A stretch of DNA of 64,000 bases. Origin: Eretmocerus hayati (Eukaryota; Arthropoda; Insecta; Hymenoptera; Aphelinidae). The stretch spans positions 75,568,748 to 75,632,747 of the forward strand of contig CM056742.1 in NCBI GenBank assembly GCA_029851415.1, given 5' to 3'. Position numbers and translations under genes: made by a program. Shown here one piece after another: positions 9,240 to 21,276 of the stretch. The notes beneath the pieces are model-generated. The model saw only the letters and a list, made by a program, of their open reading frames with translations, did no database searches and was not told where the DNA came from. Each line of letters opens with the position of its first letter. Position 1 is the first letter of the stretch.

Positions 9240-12200
9240 GGAACTGGGCGGGTAAGCATCGTGAATCGGCCCTTATCAAGTATGGCCCCGGAAGCAATTT
9301 CCCCCAGTTTCTAACCCCAAACTATGAAGAATGCAATAGCTTTTAGGTCCCGAAGTCGCCCCTACATTTTGGGGCAGCCTGGAAACCCTCTAAAAAACGC
9401 TAAGAATCGATGTTCCTTGTATTGAATCGCATTCTGACGCATCTCGATGGAACGTTCTGGAATTTTTTTGACGTACTTTTGGGACATTAACAATTCGGAG
9501 GAGAGTGGTTTCATCTCGACAACTTTTGATTCAAGCCCCGAAAAAAACTGTAGAAAAATAAAAATCAATTTTTAACCCTGTTATCTGTAATTAAGACGTT
9601 AGTGAACGATCTCGTCGTATTTGTCGGCTCATTTTACTTCGGAAACCACTTTGAAATACATCATTTTTGGTGGTGGACAGTGGGCGAAAAGTTCAAAAAT
9701 CAATTTCAAAGCAAATTTCTTTTCCTAAACTAGCCTCTCCTGCGCATGCGCGTTGATCTACGCTCCTAAAAGTATCTTTGATCGATAGCTGGTGTAATTT
9801 CCTTTGAAATGACCTGTCACAAAAGTCGATTTGATGCAATTACAGCTGAGATATGACTGGTACAGAAAATGGAAAAACCCAAGGTATCAAATCCGTGAAT
9901 CCGTGCTTCCTTCAATGGACTTGAAAAATGCCAATTTTGAATTGGGCCCTTTCTAACACGCGAACATGTATTTTTAATGTATTTTTTGACGAAGAAACCG
10001 AATACGCGGTTAGTTTTGTTCCAAACCTTCAGGATTTCTCACCAGACTCATAAAACCCACTCGATAATGGATGCTCATCTTCAGCCTTCTTAAACACATT
10101 TGAGATGAATTATAGGTGTATGGGGAGGTTTGGGTGGATTGTGTACTAGATACAACTATGTTCCTCAATGTATTCTGACTAGCCGAGGACGATCCAAGTG
10201 GTTTTGAGACTCGAGGAAGCGGTGGAAGTGAGATTTCTGTTGGTGGAGCTGGATTTTGTTGTTTAATTTCATATGAGGAAACTATATCGACCAGCTAATC
10301 CGAGGATAGCAGCGCTTTCTCGAGCTTCGAAACCATCACCATTGTCATCAGCTGATCAGAATACATCAGGGAACATAGTTATATCTGGTACACAATCCAC
10401 CCAAACCTTCCCATACACCGACAATTCATCTCAAATGAATTTAAAAAGGCTGAAGATGAGCATGCATTATCGAGTGGGTTTTATGAGTCTGGTGAGAAAT
10501 CCTGAAGGTTTGGAACAAAACTAACCGCGTATTCGGTATCTTCGTCAAAAAATCCATTAAAAACGCATGTTCGCATGTTAGAAAGGACCCAATTCAAAAT
10601 TGGCATTTCTCAAGGCCATTAAAGGAAGCACGGATTCACAGACTTGATACCTTGGGTTTTTCCATTTTCTGCACCAGTCATATCTCAGCTGTAATTGCAT
10701 AAAATCGACTTTTGCAAGAGGTCATTTTGAAGGAAATTACACCAGCTATCGATCAAAGATACTTTTAGGAGCGTAGATCAACGCGCATGCGCAGGAGAGG
10801 CTAGTTTATGAAAAGAAAGGGACCAGGCGGTTAAGCATGGTGAAGTGGACCTTGTCAGGTTTGGCCCGGGAAGTATTTTTCCCCACCTTCTAACCCCAAA
10901 TTATGACGAAAGTAAAAGTTTGTAGGTCCTAAAGTGACCCCTGTTTTCTACGGCACCCTAGGATTCCTCTAAAAAACCCTCGAAATCGATGTTCCTTCTA
11001 TCGAATCGCATTCTGATGCATTTCAACGAATCAATCTGAAAATTTTTTGACATATTCTTGGAACTCCATCAAATGAAAGAAAGATATTTGCATATTGACA
11101 ACTTTGGATTTAGACCCCGAAAAAAATTCTTGAATATTGAAAAACGATTTTTCTCATGGAGGTTGGGGATGAGCACGGAATTTGAACATTCCACCGTGTC
11201 TGTCAGGTTATTTTACATCGAAAACTGCTTAGAAACATATAACTTTAGGTGGTGGAACATGGTCAAAAATGCAAAAAACCATTTTCAAAGCAAATTTTGA
11301 GTCAGTAATTTGCATCTTCTGCGCATGCGCGTCCTCCTACATCTCTGAAAGTATTCTTAACCGATAGCTGATGCAATTTCCTTCAAAATGACTCCTTGAG
11401 GAGGTCGATTTGATGCAGTAAAACCTGAGATTTAGCTGGTCCAAGAAATGAAGAAATCCAAGGTATCAAATCCGTGAAGCCGTGGCTCCTTCAATGGGCC
11501 CGAAAAGTGCGAATTTTGAGTCGGACTGTTTCAAAAAAGTGAACATGTGTTTTCGATGTAATTTTTGACGTAGAAACCGAATCCGTGGTCAGTTTTGTTC
11601 CAAACCTTCAAGATTTTTGATGATTTCCAAAAAACCGACCGGAGGGTGTACGGCCATTCCCAGCCTTTTTCTACACATTTGAGATGTATGTTGGGCATTG
11701 GCAAAGGTTTGGACTTGTCGCGTAAAAGATGCAAGTATGTTTTTCTTTGTATTTTGACCAGCTGAAGACGATAGCGATGGTTTCGAGGCTTGGGAATGAG
11801 TTGGGAGTCAGATTTGGACTGATGGAGCTATATTTTGTTTTATGATCTTATCAGAGAGAACTGCATCATGCACTCCATATCTCTCTCTCAAGTTATTCCT
11901 GTGCCTCAAAACCATCAGCATCGTCTTCAGCTGGTCAAAATACAAAGGAAAACGTACTTGCATCCTCTAGTATCAAGTTCAAACTTTTGCCTATATTCAA
12001 CATACATCTCAAATGTGTAGAAAAAGGCTGGAAATGTCCGTACACCCTCCGGTCGGTTTTTTGGGAATCATCAAAAATCTTGAAGGTTTGGAACAAAACT
12101 GACCACGGATTCGGTTTCTACGTCAGAAATTACATCAAAAACACATGTTAACATCTTTGAAACAGTCCGACTCAAAATTCGCACTTTTCGGGCCCATTGA

Positions 12201-13348
12201 AGGAGCCACGGCTTCACGGATTTGATACCTTGGATTTCTTCATTTCTTAGACCAGCTAGATCTCAGGTTTTACTGCATCAAATCGACCTCCTCAAGGGGT
12301 CATTTTGAGAGAAATTGCATCAGCTATCGATTAAGAATACTTTCAGAGATGTAGGAGGACGCGCATGCGCAGAAGATGCAAATTACTGACTCAAAATTTG
12401 CTCTGAAAATGGTTTTTTGCATTTTTGACCATGTTCCACCACCTAAAGTTATATGTTTCTAAGCAGTTTTCGATGTAAAATAACCTGACAAACACGGTGG
12501 AATGTTCAAATTCCGTGCTAATCCCCAACCTCTATGAGAAAAATCGTTTTTCAATAATCAAGAATTTTTTTCGGGGCCTAAATCCAAAGTTGTCAGTATG
12601 CAAATATCTTTCTTCTATTTGATGGAGTTTCAAGAATATGTCAAAAAAATTTCAGATTGATTCCTTGGAATGCATAAGAATGCGATTTGATAGAAGGAAC
12701 ATCGATTTCGAGGGTTTTTTAGAGGATTCCTAGGGTGCCGTAGAAAACAGGGGTCACTTTAGGACCTACAAACCTTTACTTTCGTCATAATTTGGGATTA
12801 GGAAGTGGGGTAAAATACTTTTCGGGCCATACCTGACAGGGTCCACTACACCATGCTTAACCGCCTAGTCCCTTTGCTTTGAAATTGATTCTTGAACTTT
12901 TTGCCCACTTTCCACCACCAAAAATGACATATTTTAATGTGGTTTCCGACGTAAAATGAGCCGAAAAATATGATGAGATGGTTCACTAACGTCTTAAGCA
13001 CAGATAACAGGGTTAAAAATTGATTTTTATTTCTCAACAATTCTTTTCGGGGCTTGAATCAAAAGTTGTCGAGATGAAACCACTCTCCTTCAAATTGTTG
13101 ATGTTTTAAAAGTATGTCAAGCAAATTTCAGTACGTTTCATCGAGATGCGTCAGAATGCGATTCAATACAAGGAACATCGATTTTTAGCATTTTTTAGAG
13201 GGTTTCCAGGCTGCCCCAAAACATAGGGGCGACTTCGGGACCTAAACACTATTGCTTTCCTCATAGTTTAGGGTTAGAAACTGGGGGAGATTGCTTCCGG
13301 GGCCATACCTGACAAGGGCCGATTCACCATGCTTAACCGCCTAGTCCC
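9240..13348. mobile_element. Spy-like palindromic DNA element A (interrupted by element B)
   Basis: The ends are GGAACTGGGCGGGTAAGC at 9240 and the complement of GGGACTAGGCGGTTAAGC ending at 13348. AAA precedes it at 9237-9239 and TTT follows at 13349-13351, and no duplication flanks it. Subtracting the nested element leaves 2055 bp that folds almost completely on itself: 9240-10266 pairs with 10267-10818 plus 12873-13348. No transposase frame is present, so it is non-autonomous. Spy transposons are known to insert precisely between AAA and TTT without duplicating the target; the ends seen here fit that. Family assignment is an inference from target and structure. Confidence 0.75.
10819..12872. 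mobile_element. Spy-like palindromic DNA element B, nested in A
   Basis: A 2054-bp element begins GGGACCAGGCGGTTAAGC and ends with the complement of GGGACTAGGCGGTTAAGC. It lies exactly between AAA (10816-10818) and TTT (12873-12875). The two halves around about 11845 are near-perfect complements. It is homologous to element A throughout but clearly diverged. The same stretch of A's other arm reads uninterrupted at 9713-9718 as AAATTT, showing that insertion added only the element. No coding capacity is evident; short frames such as 11058-11300 are not conserved between A and B. Confidence 0.8.
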
Positions 13349-13351
13349 TTT

Positions 13352-14700
13352 CTGAGGGTTTGAGTATGCATTATAACAATTTTTTGGGGTGTATTCTATT
13401 GACTTGCAACTATGTTAATAGTTTTTGAGTCGATTCTGAAGTCCCCGTAATTTGTAGTGCCTCATAAAGGGCCGAAATGTCAATTCCGTCCCCTGTAGAG
13501 AACCTACCTTTGACTCTTGCATTCACTGCAACGCATATTCAGAGTCGAAAACCCTCATGTGTAGCTATGCACTTCAATTTTTAATACTCCAAACAACATA
13601 TTTCACCACTTTGTGGATCAAAATTACTTGCTTAGTTCGCGCACGGACATCCGACATTTTGAAGACGGATTTGCACCGAAACTGCTCGCACAACAATAAT
13701 TAGGTCAGCAAAGTTCCCGAAAGTCTATTGAGCCTCTTTCATCAATGAGGTTGGTTTCCAGATACCCAAATACACCTAATTCTCGCGCGACATAAACCGA
13801 AAACTCGAATCCGCGGCCGAGTGCACCATATAAACGTGTTTTCCAAATGGCGTACAAAATTTTTCGTCAATTCCGTCCCCATGTTGTGCTCCTCCCCAAC
13901 GCGCCATATCGCTTTGTGGAACACATTTCCTTGGAGTATTTGGTTGCATAAGATCAAATCTATGCGGAAAAGAGTCTCCGATTAGTTGGCGAGCCGTGAG
14001 GATATTTCTAAGGCGAAATGTCAATTCCGTCCCCTTTACGACCCCTTAAACTCGACATATCTTTGTCCGGCTTCAATTTTGAGCTACGTAGCTCCAGGTA
14101 CTTCCTCTTTGTGCCAAGACGAGTGGAAACTCACTACAACGACCCATTAAAACTTGTCTGGGGCTGAAATAATTTTTTGCCCAAATCACTCCCTACGACG
14201 ATTTTGGTCCCAAGAAATCACACTTTCGGCGAAATCACTCATATATAAGTCGCTTGCCCCCACATGGGCTTACTCTAGTTGGGTTGAGAATCTGTCACCC
14301 AATATCAAATGCATCGTAACATAATACTCAGTAGAGCGACAGAAACTCTTGATTATTCTTCCCGAGATAATTGAGGATAGATAAATCAAGTAGAATTCGA
14401 GGTAGAAATCCATGACGCATGCATATCGTTAGTGCGCGCGCGGGACCTGGCAATACAGCATGGCGAGAGCAGACGACCGGACCGACGAGCCGCGAGCTAT
14501 GTTTGCTCAGATCGACGCGCCACCGGCTGGCCAACTTCGGAACCCCAACTGGTCACAGTAGCGGACCTCCCCCCACCACGGGAGTTGTTAGACCTGTGTA
14601 TACGGCCGTGACGTTGGCAGATCGGTTGAGGTCGGTGGAGTTCGGGTGCATTCGGTGGGGGAGAAGTGGAGGAACATGCCACTTTGTGAAAATATCGTAA
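13352..14700. other. anonymous sequence with a dispersed GTCAATTCCGTCCCC motif
   Basis: No recognisable gene. CGAAATGTCAATTCCGTCCCC occurs at 13473-13493 and again at 14014-14034, and a shorter CGTCAATTCCGTCCCC occurs at 13865-13880. The repeats are about 540 bp apart and are followed by different sequence. They could mark an old duplication or the ends of an unrecognised element. Overlapping short frames on both strands at 14328-14802 lie in a GC-richer patch and show no domain. Confidence 0.45.
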
Positions 14701-14880
14701 AACTGTAGGTCTAATATCGTAATTGATATGGTGGAGGAATGGTGGAATAACAGTGGAGTTCAGTGGAGGAACATCGGCAGTCAGTGGAATTTCAGGTGGC
14801 ACGCGGTGACAGTCGGTGGCAGTCGTGGCCCTCGATGGCAGTCAGTGGCATTCGGTGGCACTGGACGAATTCTGTGACCG
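14700..14880. repeat. degenerate GGTGGCA/CAGTGG simple repeat
   Basis: Runs of GTGGAGGAA, CAGTCAGTGG, GGTGGCAGTCG and CATTCGGTGGCACTGG follow each other with no strict period. This looks like a degenerate 10-15-bp simple repeat. It borders the large palindrome that starts at 14943. Confidence 0.45.
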
Positions 14881-14942
14881 CAAGGGGGACATTGTGTCCC
14901 GGGGTGTGACGACCCTCCGGCCCCAGTTACTAGGACACCGTA

Positions 14943-17091
14943 CCCGGCACGGTGTCCTTGAACCAACTTTAAATGAGTCGGAAGACCACCTCGCCAAATA
15001 TCTTCTTAAATGGTTGTTCAGGGCTCAGATAACATCTTCCAACTGTTTTTAAAATCGCCTACGTTAGAATTTTCAAATAAAACGACTTTTATGATTTTTT
15101 TGGAAAAATTGTCAAAAAACGACTTTCACGCGCTTTGGTGATGATAAACGCTTAGTTAAATCAGGGTGTCTATTAGAATCTTTGCAAGGCGAAGAAGGAC
15201 TTTCTAAGGACTTTTGAAGGACCAAAACCGGACAATGTAAGGACTTGGTTTTGGGAGCTACATGCTCATCGAGTACCCAAATACCATTCTTGGATCAACT
15301 ATTAACTATAATTTATGTAATAACTAAATTTGTAAGTGTCCTCACAATAGTTGAAAGTTGAAGCGATCTATTTTTTTTATATATATAATCGAACTCACGA
15401 GCAAATCGAGTAAGATGTATGAGAACGCTCATTCTGCGTATTGAATTCTTTCAATCCCTCCTGACCCCCCCCCCCGCAAGATCTTTCGCGAAATCTCCAC
15501 CAAGATGTTCGGGACCAATTTTTAAATTTCTACACTCATTCAGAAAAATATCTAGTAGTATATGGAAAATCCACGAGCGTGCTGGCACTGATGACATTTT
15601 TTTTTCTTATTTCTCAACTACTTTGAGAAGTTATTCTGCAAGACATTGTATTGCTTGCCTCCGAATTCCAAATTAGTAAGGACCTAGCCATGCAAATAAG
15701 GACTTTCTAAGGACATAAGGACTTTTCAAATCAAATAAGGACATTCTAAGGACTAGAAGGACTGGAAGGACCGGTAGACACCCTGTAAATGCTTCAAATT
15801 TCACGAAAATTTCGTCACAAAGTGCAGATGGTTCATGACACTCTATCCCAAACGATTCGCAATGTAATACGTAGAGGAAGGGATAGGCTCCGTGAGCTGT
15901 GACTAATGCTTGGGTAGAGAGTCAGATATGGCGAATATAGAAAGGTCCACCTATCTTTATTGGGAAATTTGTCGTCTGCTCACGACTCTGTCTTCTTCTT
16001 ACTCACATTGGTCCTAATAATATGTACAAACTGCCTTGGACTCTCGGCAAGGTCCTCATCGCGTAACAAAAGCTCTCACTCCGGTTTTGGAGAGCTTGCA
16101 GGTTCGTCATACCTGCTCCACATCTCGCATTTAAGTGGAGGGGGTAGCTCTATAGTAGTTCTAAGATGCCATGTGCTCGCTTTCATGAAGAGAATCGACT
16201 CAAATTTTGGGTATTGTGCATGAAAAAGGAGGCGGGAGTGCAGAAGCTGAAAAGAGACATGGAAGACTGCTCCAAAAATGTTCAGCGATTGTCGGTCAGA
16301 ATGATAGATTGACCTATCTGACTCACCCATGTCTGACATATAGATAAAGGTACTTCATCATTCTGACCATCAATCGCTGAACATTTTTGGAGCAGTCTTC
16401 CATGTCTCTTTTCAGCTTCTGCACTCCCACCTCCTTTTTCATGCACAATACCCAAAGTTTGAGTCGATTCTCTTCATGAAAGCGAGCACATGGCATCTTA
16501 GGACTACGATAGAGCTACCCCCTCCACTCAAATGCGAGATGTGGAGCAGGTATGACGAACCTGCAAGCTCTCCAGAACCGGAGTGAGAGCTTTTGTTACG
16601 CGATGAGGACCTTGCCGAGAGTCCAAGGCATTTTGTACATATTATTAGGACCAATGTGAGTAAGAAGAAGACAGAGCCGTGAGCAGACGACAAATTTCCC
16701 AATAAAGATAGGTGGACCTTTCTATATTCGCCATATCTGACTCTCTACCCAAGCATTAGTCACAGCTCACGGAGCCTATCCCTTCCTCTACGTATTACAT
16801 TGCGAATCGTTTGGGATAGAGTGTCATGAACCATCTGCACTTTGTGACGAAATTTTTGTGAAATTTGAAGCATTTAACTAAGCGTTTATCATCACCAAAG
16901 CGCGTGAAAGTCGTTTTTTGAAAATTTTTCCAAAAATAATCATAAAAGTCGTTTTATTTGAAAATTCTAACGTAGGCGATTTTGGAAACAGTTGGAAGAT
17001 GTTATTTGAGCCCTGAACAACCATTTAAGAAAATATTTGGCGAGGTGGTCTTCCGACTCATTTAAAGTTGGTTCAAGGACACCGTGCCGGG
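14943..17091. mobile_element. large palindromic (foldback) element
   Basis: CCCGGCACGGTGTCC at 14943 is matched by its exact complement ending at 17091, and the arms match nearly to the centre at about 16331. Without the 624-bp insertion in the left arm, the element is about 1.5 kb. The same 87-codon frame appears on + at 15960-16223 and on - at 16439-16702, which simply reflects the palindrome and is not evidence of a gene. No target-site duplication was identified. The superfamily is unknown. Confidence 0.7.
15162..15785. mobile_element. 624-bp TIR element with TAAAT duplication
   Basis: The ends are CAGGGTGTCTA and TAGACACCCTG, flanked by TAAAT at 15157-15161 and 15786-15790. The right arm of the surrounding palindrome reads AGTTAAATGCTTC (as complement, near 16875) without interruption, which defines the insertion and the 5-bp duplication. 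The subterminal regions carry many AAGGACTTTCTAAGGAC-type repeats in opposite orientation at the two ends. It has no transposase. The 5-bp duplication does not fit hAT (8 bp) or piggyBac (TTAA); the superfamily is left open. Confidence 0.75.
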
Positions 17092-17500
17092 CTTAGGCCC
17101 GAAGCCGGTAGGGAAAAGACTGGTCCCGAGACTAACGCTCGGTACTTTGACTTCTCCCGAAAACCCGCAAGGGGGGTTGGGGCATGGTGCCTTATCCCTG
17201 GAGTCTGACGAGCTCCCGGCCCCAGTCATCGCCCGCCGGAGCGAGGAGACCGCACATCTCCATCCGGCACCACGAGAATGGGTGAGTCTAGGGACTCGTA
17301 TTGGAATCGCCCTCGGGCGATAACAATGCGAGCCCGGAAGACTCATCCATCATCCCGAGGGACTCCCTGGGCTCTCAGGAAACCCAGGCGAGTCCCAAAA
17401 CCCCCCATCGAGGGGTGGGCATCGGCCTTGTGCTGGGGGCTGAGCCCAGAATTCGGTAGTCGGGGAGGAGGACTGAGTAATGATAAGGATGTGGAGTAGT
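17092..17500. other. GC-rich segment of unknown origin
   Basis: Base composition jumps to clearly GC-rich for about 400 bp, with overlapping frames open on both strands (17062-17346 minus, 17084-17323 plus, 17278-17499 plus). There is no recognisable domain. The abrupt GC shift next to a palindrome end suggests a fragment of another repeat, for example a retroelement leader, but nothing identifies it. Confidence 0.4.
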
Positions 17501-19014
17501 CCATTCTGGTATCATATGTTCAAAGTTGAATACTCACCCCTTTTTGTTTTTATCCAGCAAATTTGGGACGATAGATCTAATGTAAGCACATGAACAGATT
17601 GATAATAACATGATTCCGAGGAGACTCTGTAAATTGAACAAGGCAAACTACCACAGATATAGATTAATGAAGAATGAATCCCATCGTGCCAATCAGCACG
17701 TTCCAATTCAAGAGGAACGTGACTTCGAATTTCTGGTCAGGATTGGGATTTTTCCGGTGGAAATTACAAATCACCCCCTACCCTGTTCTGTAGGGCTGAA
17801 TTGATTTTTGATGTTACCAAGAACCGTTCCCAGAATCCCCAGGGGATCTCAAAGTACGCTTGCGAGAGACTGAACGGGATAATTTTGTCGTGGCAACAAG
17901 TGCCGTTCTGAGAGTGGTGAATTGTTAGGTATTTCGGACGTTCGAGAGGGTGAAGAGATAGTCTCCACTCCTCACATTTGTATGACGAAATCTTATCAAA
18001 TATTCTATTTCTATTATGGAGCCCGATGACGAGAGGAGCTATGTTTGTTTCGAAACTGAGATGGGAAAAATCTTGATAGAAGAAGATCCAATTCAACGAC
18101 GAAGATTGTGAATGTTCCACGTACCATAAATCTACACTAGCTCATGATTTCCTCTCAGATCTTGTGATTCCCAATCGAAAATTAACAGTAAAGATTTGTC
18201 CTAAGTCTGTTTTGGAATCTTGCTAGGGACAAGATGACACTTTTATGAGAGAGAGAAAATGTTAGGCGATGGTGGAAACTGTTGAGGGTGGGACAAAATC
18301 TGGCCCAAATACCCTGGGCTAAGATTCACGTGGGACACTCATCTTGATGGCCAGAGCGTGCAGGTACATTTTCTCGCATAAAATCAACTTGCAACGATTC
18401 AGAAGGACCAATAACTTCACCTCTGTAGATGCACGTGGAACGCCGTTTTTCGCGTTCTTCTCAAAATTGGAGTTTCCCGATATTGATATTTGACGATAGT
18501 TCATAAAATATTGATAGCTATATCTCATATGTCGAATTCATCAACATCGTGTTGATATCGTCAAACAAAACGTCGAAAAATGTCGAAAATATCGATATCG
18601 ATAAAAATTATCTGATCGTACTGTATATCTACCCGACCGATTGTTCTTAAATTTTGACATGCATGATGTTTGTCGCACATCAACACTACCTCATAGCAGA
18701 CCACTCCCGTATTGTTCATGAACAGTGAACTAACCCCTGAACCAAAATTACTCTCCTGTTACAAAATTTCTAGACCAAAAATTCGGTGCAAAATTTCGAG
18801 CGTAATCATGGCTGAAATGAATAGTGGATAGACAGATAGAAAGATAAGCTCCATTGTGCCCGTAGGCAAAAACGGAGATATTACAATATTATCATACAAC
18901 TTTGTATAAAAATTTCTTAGGAATGAGAAATAAATTCACCTGATACTTAATTTTAACCAAGAGGAAGAAGAAAGCCATATATATCTCCCTATACTATCTA
19001 GTTCTTTCCAAATC
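17501..19014. other. anonymous AT-rich sequence
   Basis: A - strand frame of 118 codons at 17764-18120 is the longest; I see no domain in it. A cluster of CGATAT/TCGATATCG words at 18478-18610 resembles a similar cluster at 25789-25900, suggesting a shared diverged repeat. Nothing else is supported. Confidence 0.4.
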
Positions 19015-19450
19015 ATTTGCCCCACGCCGCCCCACACTCCATTTTACAATCCGCCCCACTTCGCCCCACACCGCCCCACTCCACCCCACACTGTCGGATA
19101 ACACGAAATCCGCCACACGGCACCCCACACCACCCCACATAACATATGCGTTTCCGCCCCACTCCGCCCCAAACTACCGTTCAAAATCCGCCCCACTCTT
19201 CATGTTATTGTCCGCCCCACATCACCATCCAGAATCCACCCCACTCTTCGTTTTATTGTCCGCCCCACACTGCCGTCCAAATTACGCCTCAAGCTGTCTT
19301 CTGAAATCCGCCCCACATTAACCTCCAAAATCCGCCCCACACCTCCTTCTATCATCCGCCCCACACTGCCATAAAAAATCCGCCCCACTCTCAATTTCAT
19401 TGTCCGCCTCATACTGACATGCACGGTCCGCCCCACACTGTTGTTCAAGT
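19015..19450. repeat. 24-bp minisatellite, CCGCCCCACACT type
   Basis: About 17 imperfect units contain TCCGCCCCACACTGCC followed by a variable A/T-rich part. On the - strand the 24-bp period gives an 86-codon frame repeating x4-V-G-R-x every eight residues (19200-19460), which is a by-product of a period divisible by three. Early units near 19020-19100 are shorter and more C-rich. Confidence 0.75.
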
Positions 19451-19979
19451 TCCTACCCATCTCGCTTCCTCCAAAGAGAAAGCTTTGTTTTCACCCTAAC
19501 GAAAATTTGATCAAATTTTTCTTCGAAACCAATATATCCTCCAACAAAATCCCTCTCATCTAAAAAAGCCTCAAACCATTCTCTTACTCTCATCAAAATC
19601 TATCAATTGTAGGTATCACTTCTCCTCCTAACGGCCCCCCGAATCTGTCAGAGACTCATCTTTGCGCCCCTCTGTCTGTGTTTGTATGCGCGTGTGTGTG
19701 TAACCATGGTTTTTTACCGCATACTCTTTCTCTTTCACTGTTCACTTCATCAACTCTTGGCTCTCGACAATTTGGACACAATCCAATTCCTAATAGCCCA
19801 GTGATTTGCCAGCTTTCTTCTCTCAATCAAATTTCATCCATGGCGTTTTTGAAGCGGAATTGCTTAAATTTCGACGTTTATTATATAAATATCTTCCCAA
19901 CAAAGTCCTACCGTGAATTGAGTCACCTAAATTAGAATTTTTCCTGCATAATCTATGGAATAGTTAATACCAAATTTTC

Positions 19980-20510
19980 ATTCAACCTTTACAGATTCAA
20001 AATTTCAAAAAATCAAAATTTCCACGAAAGACTCCTTTTTTTTCATCATTCTCAAACCCACTGCATCGAAATTCCATCTCAACCAAACGACGGATATTGT
20101 TAAAAGAATCTCAATCTAGAAAGCCTAAATCTCTCTCAAAAGCTTCCTCAAAAGGATAACTCAAAAAATAGTAGAACATTCTCATTAATATTCTTTTTTC
20201 CCTCCTATCATTCTTCCACGACTCATTCATCTCAATCTTAATGACCTAAAGACCTACTCATGCGCCATTCTGAATCGATTGGTTGATACCAAATTCTCCC
20301 AAAATCCGTAAAACATTATTCAAATGAAGTTTTTCTCGGTAAAAGATCATTTTTACCAAGATTTCCAGTTTAATCATCTTTAAACCAACTGTATCGGAAT
20401 TTCCTCTCAACCAAACAGATATTGTTGGAAAAACCTGTTTTCAGATGACCCAAACCTCTGTGAAATGCTTCCTCAGAGGGATAACTCAAAATATAGGATA
20501 TTTCCTCAAA
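19980..20510. repeat. diverged tandem duplication, offset about 320 bp
   Basis: The block with ACTGCATCGAAATTCCATCTC, CAACCAAACGACGGATATTG and GCTTCCTCAAAAGGATAACTC (about 20030-20170) recurs at about 20345-20490 with substitutions. Both copies sit between the two minisatellite tracts. No coding potential is evident. Confidence 0.6.
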
Positions 20511-20579
20511 CGTTATGATAATTATCATATAACGCCGTGAGAAAGTATTCTGCTAATTACTTTTAGCAGCGTATTTCTT

Positions 20580-20740
20580 CTATGATCCGCCCCACACTGC
20601 CTACTCAAAACCGCGCCACACTTCCTTCTAGAATACGCTCCACTCTCCAATTCAATGTCCGACACATATTTCTCCCTATTATACACCCACATCGCCTTCT
20701 GAAATCCGTCCTACACCACTTTCTACAATCCGCTCTATCC
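20580..20740. repeat. second, degenerate tract of the 24-bp minisatellite
   Basis: GATCCGCCCCACACTGCC, CGCGCCACACTTCC and later GAAATCCGTCCTACACC units continue the same 24-bp pattern as at 19015-19450, but more decayed. Both tracts flank the diverged duplication, so they may once have been one unit that was expanded. Confidence 0.6.
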
Positions 20741-21276
20741 CATTGATTTATCGTTATAATCCTATCACTATAATATACATTCCTCAAAAAGAAAGAGTTG
20801 TATCCGTGACAAGAAATTCCTGCACTTATCTCACTGAAATCTATTTTTTATTCCAAAAACTTTCCCTGATAAGGAGTCAGCTTCAACCATTTTTTCCATC
20901 TCGCCGGGATCGTTCGATTGTGAGTCTCATCTTTCCCTCCACTATTATCCCTTCCATGCTGAACATTGATCTTTGACCATCATTGTCTCTGCTTGTATGT
21001 ATGTTGTCCAGCCTTTCTCCTTAACTCTTTGATCGATTCTCCTTAAATTCTCATGAGTGACAGATAACTACCGTGAAATGTGCTGAACGGACTAACACCT
21101 AACTATATCAAAGTTTTTCACGTATCCATCTCCAACCATAGAATTTTCGACATTTTCCGAAATTCTATTATTGCAATCAGAGATATTTCCGTCCACAGTC
21201 CTCATATCAAACTTCTTGTCACTCGAGCATCGATTCTTCCGCCCTTCTCATTCACTTTGTCAATGTTCACCTCCCA

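Noticed and set aside
15162..15785. hAT element
   Set aside because: The empty arm of the palindrome shows a 5-bp, not 8-bp, duplication, and no hAT transposase is present.
15960..16702. Two copies of an 87-residue protein on opposite strands as a duplicated gene
   Set aside because: They are the two arms of one palindrome; no domain and no support for translation.
17764..18120. 118-residue - strand frame as a gene
   Set aside because: No domain, no conserved neighbour, and a length possible by chance in this composition.
19200..19460. 86-residue VGR-repeat protein
   Set aside because: By-product of the 24-bp minisatellite.
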